From: an uncultured Sinobacteraceae bacterium
GTDB taxonomy: Bacteria; Pseudomonadota; Gammaproteobacteria; Steroidobacterales; Steroidobacteraceae
Direction of reading: 5' to 3'
DNA: 31,712 bases
Assembly (NCBI GenBank): GCA_937902995.1
Contig: CALEKY010000102.1
Coordinates: 1-31,712, forward strand
Made by a program: the position numbers and the translations under genes. Under the pieces are notes generated by a model. The model searched no databases and was not told where the DNA came from. It was given only the letters and a program-made list of their open reading frames with translations. Shown piece after piece: positions 26,186 through 31,712 of the stretch (positions are counted from its first letter, which is position 1; every line of letters begins with the position of its first letter).

Positions 26186-26429
26186 CGTGCCGACATGCCC
26201 GGCCGTGCCTTCCGCGGTAATGTGTTTGTGCGCGCCTCTGTGGTGCGCGACGACATGGATCATGAGTTCGCGATGGTATAAGGCGCTCGCGTCGAACGGA
26301 TCGCGCACGCCTCGTTGCAAGAGAACGCTGTCGCGCTAGAGACGACGAAGGATGCGGTTGGCGAAGGCCACTGTCGTAAGCCCGTCCCGCAAGCTTTCAA
26401 CTCCTCGCTGCAACTACTAACATCGCTCC
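26186..26429. promoter_or_regulatory. Interval with candidate leaderless promoter
   Basis: A 244-base gap between the two methyltransferases. TACTAACAT lies only about 8 bases before the ATG at 26430 and resembles a -10 element. If used, the mRNA would start at or next to the start codon. A similar string, TACTAGCAT, lies ahead of the 58-residue ORF near 15498. No Shine-Dalgarno is seen here. Confidence 0.3.
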
Positions 26430-27107
26430 ATGTGCAACGTGGGTTCGCTTTTGTTCTGCTTCAGGTCGCTGTCGCCAGACATGGTGCGGGGCAAGCGAGT
26501 GCTGGAGGTGGGCGCCGCGGATGTGAATGGTGGTCTGCGCGAAGTGCTGGAACGTTGGGGACCATCGGAGTACCTCGGTATCGACATCGCTCCTGGGAAG
26601 AACGTCGATGTCGTCTGTTCGATCGAGGATATCCCGCAGCGCTTCGACGCAGCGTCTTTCGACGTGGTTATCTCGACCGAGGTCTTGGAACACGTTCGCG
26701 ATTGGAGAAGCGCAGTCAGAAATCTGAAGTACGCACTCAGACCTGGCGGTCATTTGCTCTTGACCACCCGATCGTACGGAATGCCGTATCACGGATATCC
26801 CCACGATTTTTGGCGATTCGAGGAAGAAGACTTTCGGGCGATATTCGCCGACATGGACATCGTGAGCTTGGAGAAGGACTTTAGTCTTCCCGGCATCATG
26901 GTGTTCGCAACGAAAGTACCTGGGGCCGCTGAGGCGGCGCTGGACGACATACTCGTCTACAGCATCGTCACGGGCACGAGATGCTCGTCGATATCCGACG
27001 ACGATCTCCAAGGGAAGTACTTCAAAGATCTTCTAAGGCGAGAGCGGCTCTGCAAGAAGATCGAGTATTACTTTTACAAGATCATTGAGGCCGTGCGCCG
27101 CTATTGA
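26430..27107 (+). CDS. Class I SAM-dependent methyltransferase (Methyltransf_11-like)
   Basis: The 225-residue protein has a compact Rossmann-type methyltransferase fold. Motif I is VLEVGAADVNGG (24-35), the acidic end of strand 2 is YLGIDI (48-53), motif IV is FDVVISTEVLEHV (77-89), and LRPGGHLLLTTRS is the next strand. The YHGYPHDFWRFEEEDF segment is typical of SAM methyltransferases in glycan and rhamnan clusters. The C-terminal 60 residues are charged and end in basic-aromatic residues (KKIEYYFYKIIEAVRRY), possibly a contact surface. ATG 26430 lacks a ribosome site; ATG 26481 would leave the fold almost intact. It is convergent with the following minus-strand genes, 62 bases apart. It is most likely an O- or N-methyltransferase; the acceptor is not known. 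Confidence 0.85.
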   Translation: MCNVGSLLFCFRSLSPDMVRGKRVLEVGAADVNGGLREVLERWGPSEYLGIDIAPGKNVDVVCSIEDIPQRFDAASFDVVISTEVLEHVRDWRSAVRNLKYALRPGGHLLLTTRSYGMPYHGYPHDFWRFEEEDFRAIFADMDIVSLEKDFSLPGIMVFATKVPGAAEAALDDILVYSIVTGTRCSSISDDDLQGKYFKDLLRRERLCKKIEYYFYKIIEAVRRY

Positions 27108-27169
27108 GACGACGGTGACCGGACTCAGCGAGCGCAATCTGGGTGGGATGGCCGTCTAGCCTTCGCCTG

Positions 27170-28219
27170 TCACAGCAGCATCGCGCCTTGATAGTGCGGG
27201 AAGCACGATGGTGCGAACATCCAGCACTCGAGCGCGTAACGATCTCTGGTGCACTCTTCGGGCAAGCTGGTACGGTGCAAGAAGTAGTGGTCGAACAGCA
27301 AGGCATCTCCGGCTGAGAACTCGGGGCTGTACACCGGCGCATCTTTCGCCAGTTGCTCGACGATGTCGGGTGCGACGGTCCAATCCAGCACTGCTCCACG
27401 CGTGCCGGTTTCCACGATGTAGGGAATGCGTTTCGGCACCAAATCGAGGCCTGGGGCGTCGCGACCGCAGTCGGACAACGCGAGCCAAAGATTGACGCTG
27501 CGGATGCCCTCGCCAAGGAACCTGCCGTCCTGGTGCCAGCCAGTCGTTACTTGAGAGGCCGAAACCTTGCGCAACGTCGTCTTGCCGACCGATAGCAAGG
27601 GCCTTTCGCCGAGATATTCTGCAACCATGTCAGGAACACGAGTGCGCCCGAGCAACTCGGTGATTTCAAAGAGCATGCGCGGTGAATCGGCGAGCCATGT
27701 GCCGCCGCCGCCGTAAATCCACCGTCTCGTGCGGGAGAGTCGCAACAATCTGAAATTCCTGATCGGAGAGAACCAGGGCGTCGGAGGCGACTTGCTGTTC
27801 TTCAGCCATGAGGCAAAGCCACGGAACGCCTCGTCGATGCCAGGTCGGAGTCGGGCTGCTTCTTCTTTGGAGATGAGTCCGCGGACCAACAGAGCACCGT
27901 GGTGGAGGATCGCGCCGGCCAACACGTTCGTGGTCAAGTCCGCGGCGGCGATTTCCGGCAATCCGGAGAGGCCAGGGAAAGGATCCTCCATCCGAGGCGG
28001 CCAGTTGGGGTTGGGCTTGCGTGACGGTAAGGCCTTCGTTGCCTGAACGCGCCATCCGGCCAGCATACGCTCCAGTTCTTCGTCCGGTCGCGAGCGATTT
28101 TCAGCCGTCCCGATGACGATTGCCTCGGCGAAACGGTTGCGTTTCGCCAATGCGATGGCTTCGGCTTTACCGTCCTGCTGGCCCGCCGGCTTCGATCTGT
28201 TGAACCAAGCCATTCTCAT
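27170..28219 (-). CDS. PhyH-family Fe(II)/2-oxoglutarate dioxygenase
   Basis: This 349-residue protein resembles phytanoyl-CoA dioxygenase. The iron triad is His229 and Asp231 (TGWHQDGRF) and His315 (DHYFLHRT), with Arg327 or its neighbour (RDRYALECW) suited to the 2-oxoglutarate carboxylate. A polar N-terminal region of about 100 residues precedes the double-stranded beta-helix core and is rich in Arg, Lys and Pro. The likely start is ATG 28219; ATG 28213 fits almost as well, and an upstream ATG at 28265-28267 would overlap the control region. It is 54 bases downstream of the GT-like/FkbM gene and codirectional, so probably in one transcript. Members of this family hydroxylate lipids, amino acids, sugars and antibiotics, so no substrate is proposed. 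Confidence 0.87.
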   Translation of the reverse strand: MRMAWFNRSKPAGQQDGKAEAIALAKRNRFAEAIVIGTAENRSRPDEELERMLAGWRVQATKALPSRKPNPNWPPRMEDPFPGLSGLPEIAAADLTTNVLAGAILHHGALLVRGLISKEEAARLRPGIDEAFRGFASWLKNSKSPPTPWFSPIRNFRLLRLSRTRRWIYGGGGTWLADSPRMLFEITELLGRTRVPDMVAEYLGERPLLSVGKTTLRKVSASQVTTGWHQDGRFLGEGIRSVNLWLALSDCGRDAPGLDLVPKRIPYIVETGTRGAVLDWTVAPDIVEQLAKDAPVYSPEFSAGDALLFDHYFLHRTSLPEECTRDRYALECWMFAPSCFPHYQGAMLL

Positions 28220-28273
28220 CTCATGCTCAGTTTGCGGACGATTGGCGCGAACATGAGTCGAGCCCATACGAGC

Positions 28274-29851
28274 TCAGGATCCCGCCGCGCGTTGACTCGA
28301 AACCTGCGCGATCGGTGAGGGAATCTCGTTGCTCTGCGCAACCGATGGCTTCCGTTCCCATCCTTCCCAGACGAACGGATAGCTGAACGTCGGATTGTGC
28401 GTCTTTTCGATCCCTGCAATCAGCTCGGAACGCAGTTTCCGTGCAAGCCGCGCCGAAATCGGCTTGTCGTGGAATTGTACGAGCACTTTCTTGCAGCGTC
28501 GCAAAAGGTCCTGTTCGAGCATGCGCTTCAGTAGAGGGTATTCGCCGCCTTCGATATTGATCTTCAGCAGATCGACGTCCCGATCCAAGGTCGCGAACAC
28601 CTCGGACACATCTTTCATATGTACGGGTCGCTTCCTGAGCGCGAACCCGAATTCCGAAGAGCCGAGTCCCCGCATGCTCATCATCGAGCTATACGTACGA
28701 TCGCTCAGTCCGGTCTGGTGAACGTGGACGCGGGGATTGCCGCGAAAGCGCTGCTCGGCACGACGGCAGAATTCCGGGATCGGCTCGAAGCAATGAATTT
28801 CGCATTGGTATCGGCGGTACAGTTTCTCTGCGTATTCGCCGTCGAATGCACCGACATCGAGCACGAGGCTGGCTTGGTCGAGGACGTGGTCGTGCAGATG
28901 ATTCACCCCCTCGACACAGAACTGAATCAGCATCTCGTTGTAGTCGCAGCGACGAACCATGTGAGCGGCGTGCTTGAGCTCCGGATGATTCGCGAGCTGT
29001 TTTCGCCAGCGATGGTACCGCGGGCTCCATGGCGCGCCGTTACGAAAAGCGACGAAACTTTCGCGTACGAGGTATCGGGTTCTGCTCGCGATGGTGCGGC
29101 ACGTCCAAAGCGCATAGCGCAGCAGGCAGTAGATGAGCTGCCCCTTTTGCTTCTTGGGGAAGCTCTTGAAGATCATGAGAGCCGACCAATGGGTTTTCCA
29201 TTTGATCAAGTACGGCGTCGCCATCTTCAGTCGGGGCTTGCCGAACTTCTCGGTGACTTCGCCGGTCTGTTCGAAGAGCGTGTACATCGCGTGGGTGGAG
29301 GGGTCTTGCTCGTGATATGCGTGCGTGAAGACCATCTCCGACACGAACGTGGCTTCATAGATGTTGTGCGGCTGATATTTCTTGAAGTCCAAGGCCGTGA
29401 GAACTTCCCGGCGGTATTTGCCGATGTGCGACTCCCAGAAGCCGCTTCCGCTGAGTGACTTACGAAGGAAGAAGGCCACGCTGCGGTGACGAAACTCCTC
29501 GAATGCGACATCGAAGATCTTCGGATCGACGATTTCGCACGAATGCGGCAGTAGGAAAAAATTCTCGTACTGCGTCTGGTCATATGCGTAGAGCAGGCCG
29601 CCGAACTCGAAGGAATTACTTTTCACTCTGCCCAGCGTCAGCGGCAGGTGACCGAACCTCCGCAGAATCTCCTGGTAAGAAGGTTCTACGTCTTCTTTGT
29701 ATTCATTGATGACGATCAGAATGGGGTACTTGTCGTAATCGCCGAACGACTCCAGCAAATTTATGAGGAATGGCATTCCCGTGACATGGCTGGGGATGAC
29801 GATGACATCGTCGTTCGGCTTGCCAAGGGCACTGTCAGCTGTGCGTTCCAC
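28274..29851 (-). CDS. Fusion: glycosyltransferase-like domain plus FkbM methyltransferase
   Basis: This 525-residue protein has two unrelated halves. Residues about 14-230 look like a nucleotide-sugar-transferase fold: an opening strand DVIVIPSHVTGMPFLINLL, a second strand YPILIVINEYKED, a conserved-looking NSFEFGGLLYAYDQ and NFFLLPHSCEIVDP, where a DxD metal motif would be expected but HSCEI stands instead. Residues about 325-490 are an FkbM-type O-methyltransferase: SAM loop LVLDVGAFDGEY (329-340), HCFEPIP and the hallmark LLKINIEGGEYPLL (428-441). The start is GTG at 29851 with a GGTGGA-like site nearby; there is no earlier ATG before the first domain. The missing DxD means sugar transfer is not assured. 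It may be an adapter or bind the acceptor that the FkbM half methylates. Confidence 0.82.
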   Translation of the reverse strand: MERTADSALGKPNDDVIVIPSHVTGMPFLINLLESFGDYDKYPILIVINEYKEDVEPSYQEILRRFGHLPLTLGRVKSNSFEFGGLLYAYDQTQYENFFLLPHSCEIVDPKIFDVAFEEFRHRSVAFFLRKSLSGSGFWESHIGKYRREVLTALDFKKYQPHNIYEATFVSEMVFTHAYHEQDPSTHAMYTLFEQTGEVTEKFGKPRLKMATPYLIKWKTHWSALMIFKSFPKKQKGQLIYCLLRYALWTCRTIASRTRYLVRESFVAFRNGAPWSPRYHRWRKQLANHPELKHAAHMVRRCDYNEMLIQFCVEGVNHLHDHVLDQASLVLDVGAFDGEYAEKLYRRYQCEIHCFEPIPEFCRRAEQRFRGNPRVHVHQTGLSDRTYSSMMSMRGLGSSEFGFALRKRPVHMKDVSEVFATLDRDVDLLKINIEGGEYPLLKRMLEQDLLRRCKKVLVQFHDKPISARLARKLRSELIAGIEKTHNPTFSYPFVWEGWERKPSVAQSNEIPSPIAQVSSQRAAGS

Positions 29852-30079
29852 GTTCCACCGCTTAGTGTTCTAAGTATCGAGACTTGGTCTGACAAATCGC
29901 CGAGAGCCGTACAAACTCCAGAGTCGAGCGCAACATGTGGACCATGCCCAGCTTGTTCTGTGTATATCAATTAATGCCGAATTACAACGAGCGTCGGTCT
30001 GAATCAGAGTTGCGCCAGTCGTTGCTTTTCCGGCCGATAACGCCTACTTGGAAGGCGCGCGACTGCGCGCTGGAATCGC
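29852..30079. other. AT-richer interval between two minus-strand genes
   Basis: A 228-base gap upstream of the GT-like/FkbM gene and downstream of the second PhyH gene. It holds an AT-rich pocket (about 29964-29990) and a small CTTAG/CTAAG inverted repeat (29861-29874). A promoter for the minus-strand pair is plausible here, but I cannot define its boxes. Confidence 0.35.
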
Positions 30080-30907
30080 TCAACGACCGCGGTAGGTTAG
30101 GTCGAAATACGGCATCTTCTCGAGGTCGGCGCGCACGACTCGGTCGTAGATTTTCGATTGTTGGATGTAGTTGGGATGCGCGGGAGAGCGAGTGATCGGG
30201 TCGTTGCGTTTCGTGTTGTAGCAGCCGAGGAGTGCCAGTCTCGAGCGGTCGGATAAGTTGGCGTCGGACGCGTGCAGGGTGTTGCAATGGAAGATGACGG
30301 CATCGCCGGGATCGAGCTCGACATAGTCCTCGGGAAGACGTTGCAGAATTGCAGCCAGACGATCGGGGTCGACCGAACTGTCGGATACGCCGTCGAACAA
30401 CTTATGGTCGATACGGCCCATTCGATGTGAGCCCCGCACGAACCGCAGGCAGCCATTGCTGCGATCAGCAGCATCGACCGCGATGAAACAGGTGGCAAGG
30501 TCAGGCCACAAGCAGCCCATGTCGTACCAGTAGAAATAGTCCTGGTGATACTTGAAGCCCGGCATGTTCGGGTATTTCAGTGTGATCTTGTTGTGATAGA
30601 CGTACACCTCATCGTCGAAGATGTGTTCCAGCACTTCCATGATCTTCGCCGAGCGCGTGAATTTCGCGAAGAGGTCATCGCCGCTGGTATCGCTCCAGAC
30701 CCACAGGGTCTCGAAGGAGGGGTACTTGCCTTTCTGGAACTTCTTCTGAGTTCGCTGAAAATGCGCCGTCATCCTTTCGTTCGAAACGATGGCTTCGCGC
30801 AGGATCTCGATCTCGTCCCGGTCGAACACTGATCTGAGCACGGTATAGCCGTCTCGGTCGAACTCTTCTGCATGTCGTGCGAGACTCGCTTCCGAAACCG
30901 CACGCAT
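30080..30907 (-). CDS. PhyH-family Fe(II)/2-oxoglutarate dioxygenase
   Basis: The 275-residue protein is close to the typical length of the PhyH family. The iron ligands are His121 and Asp123 (FKYHQDYFYW) and His212 (FHCNTLHAS), and Arg223 (DRSRLAL) is set to bind 2-oxoglutarate. The aromatic cluster after HQD (YFYWYDMG) and the RFVRGSHRMG loop are like small-molecule hydroxylases related to ectoine hydroxylase and to antibiotic-tailoring PhyH enzymes. The start is taken as the second ATG (30907) because the polypurine AAGGGGGG at 30914-30921 is 6 bases before it; the first ATG (30913) touches the G-run directly. It differs from the first PhyH protein in length and N-terminus, so they are not a recent duplication. 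Substrate unknown. Confidence 0.88.
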   Translation of the reverse strand: MRAVSEASLARHAEEFDRDGYTVLRSVFDRDEIEILREAIVSNERMTAHFQRTQKKFQKGKYPSFETLWVWSDTSGDDLFAKFTRSAKIMEVLEHIFDDEVYVYHNKITLKYPNMPGFKYHQDYFYWYDMGCLWPDLATCFIAVDAADRSNGCLRFVRGSHRMGRIDHKLFDGVSDSSVDPDRLAAILQRLPEDYVELDPGDAVIFHCNTLHASDANLSDRSRLALLGCYNTKRNDPITRSPAHPNYIQQSKIYDRVVRADLEKMPYFDLTYRGR

Positions 30908-30913
30908 TCGCAT

Positions 30914-30921
30914 CCCCCCTT
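30914..30921 (-). promoter_or_regulatory. Ribosome-binding site that decides the PhyH start
   Basis: On the minus strand the leader reads AAAAAGGGGGG followed by ATGCGAATG. The purine run gives a 6-base spacing to the second ATG (30907) and none to the first, so the second is the better start. An AT-rich segment (TTTTTAATTATT on the plus strand) lies just upstream. Confidence 0.6.
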
Positions 30922-31382
30922 TTTAATTATTCAGTACGCGAGTACGCCGCTGGATTAACACGTCAACTCTGCCGGAATCACATCCTCTCACGCAAGCAGA
31001 AGAGCAGCGTTCAGGGGTGACCTTTGTCATCAGCCGGGAAGGTCATGCTTGGCATGCAGCGTCACAAAGGGTCGAGATGGTGCTCGATACGCAGGCGCTG
31101 CTTCTCTATTTTGGTGCCGACTTCTCTGCACTGCAGATTCGGACTATGTCCAATAGCGTGAGTGCTCGAGCGGTTCTCCGACGTTTTCGAGCTTCTTGTC
31201 TGGGGTGCAACCGGCGTTGCGCCTCGTGAGACCCCTAATGCTTGACTGGCCCAGGGCACGGACGTGGGAGTGGTCGATCGAGCTTGCCCGTGAACCAATC
31301 GTGCTGAGCGCCAAGTCTTTCTCTCGACCAGGCGATCGAAATAAACTCAAACGTCGGTCGATAAGGAAAACGGAGCCATGCC
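30922..31382. other. Gene-free interval
   Basis: A 460-base gap between divergent genes. I found no coding frame with family similarity. An inverted repeat CCTTTGT (31021-31027) and ACAAAGG (31064-31070) encloses a small CATGC/GCATG hairpin. Promoters for both flanking genes must lie here. Short plus- and minus-strand frames in the interval overlap each other and look like chance. Confidence 0.4.
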
Positions 31383-31712
31383 ATGGGAGGTATCCGACGC
31401 GTCGCGCGAGCGTCGGCATGGATTCTCACGGGAATCCTCGGCGCCATCGTATGCTTCTATCTCGTCCTGATCGCAATCAACTGGCGCGATCGAGCGCCTT
31501 CCGAGGCCGTGCTGCTGGCGAGAGCGCTCATCGAGAACCGGCCCGAAGTACCGGCCAGCGACAACGCCTACATTTATATCCTCGGCTTCTCCGCACCTGA
31601 CGAGGCGGACCCGCAGCAGGCCGGCGAAGCGCGTCTCGCGTGGCTCAAAGCACGCGGCTACGCTGAATCTTCGAAAACCCCAGATCCGGTGCCCGGACGC
31701 AACATGCGCGCC
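31383..31712 (+). CDS. Membrane-anchored hypothetical protein, 5' part (runs off window)
   Basis: An open frame starts at ATG 31383 and continues to the last base, 110 codons without a stop. The site CGGAG at 31371-31375 is 7 bases upstream. After a basic N-terminus (MGGIRRVARAS) comes one hydrophobic helix (AWILTGILGAIVCFYLVLIA), then NWRDRAPSEAVLLARALI and a region with SDNAYIYILGFSAPDEADP, probably periplasmic. The alternation of NWRD after the helix and DNAYIYILGF looks like a conserved uncharacterised family in gammaproteobacteria, but I cannot name it. The C-terminal part is missing from the window. Confidence 0.7.
   Translation, partial: MGGIRRVARASAWILTGILGAIVCFYLVLIAINWRDRAPSEAVLLARALIENRPEVPASDNAYIYILGFSAPDEADPQQAGEARLAWLKARGYAESSKTPDPVPGRNMRA

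Noticed and set aside
25112..26320. A 402-codon minus-strand open frame opposite the TylF methyltransferase
   Set aside because: It is longer than the plus-strand gene but has no family similarity, while the plus strand shows SAM and metal motifs.
31017..31229. A 70-codon plus-strand frame in the interval before the last gene
   Set aside because: No ribosome site and no resemblance to any family; it overlaps equally long minus-strand frames.

Overview
The window reads as a chromosomal segment of a GC-rich gammaproteobacterium, probably from the Steroidobacter/Xanthomonas-like part of the class. That placement is inference from TonB-dependent receptors with no SusC/SusD pairing, the gene families present and codon style; no rRNA or tRNA anchors it. 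Genes are densely packed to about 24.2 kb and looser after that. No CRISPR array, complete insertion sequence, tRNA or phage gene was seen.

Region A (1-7032, all +) is an alginate-utilisation locus: the C-terminal end of a TonB-dependent receptor, a secreted PL6 alginate lyase, a secreted PL17 oligo-alginate lyase, an ExuT-like MFS uronate transporter and an SDR that fits a DEH reductase. Read in order these are outer-membrane uptake, endo-cleavage, exo-cleavage to the unsaturated monomer, import and reduction towards 2-keto-3-deoxygluconate. KDG kinase and KDPG aldolase are not in the window.

Region B (7033-15415, +) starts with a 640-base gap that may hold decayed coding sequence, then a free-standing transaldolase. 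A tight four-gene operon follows: NodT-type outer-membrane lipoprotein, HlyD-type adaptor, an RbbA/YhiH-type fused ABC protein (two ATPase domains plus permease) and a YhhJ-type permease. Together these would make a complete cell-envelope-spanning ABC exporter.

Region C (15416-20928) holds a 58-residue small ORF with a very good ribosome-binding site, a zinc alcohol dehydrogenase and a LysR regulator on the minus strand, a divergent aldo/keto reductase, and an Old-Yellow-Enzyme-family flavin reductase. The theme is carbonyl and enone reduction.

Region D (20929-25264) holds a second, full-length TonB-dependent receptor followed by two strong stem-loops, then a degraded MFS transporter gene.

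Region E (25265-30907) is an accessory-looking island: a TylF-type O-methyltransferase and a class I methyltransferase on the plus strand, facing two PhyH-type Fe(II)/2-oxoglutarate oxygenases and a glycosyltransferase-like/FkbM methyltransferase fusion on the minus strand. The content suggests tailoring of a surface glycan or secondary metabolite. It is the part of the window most likely to contain undescribed biology. The window ends inside a membrane-anchored protein of unknown function.
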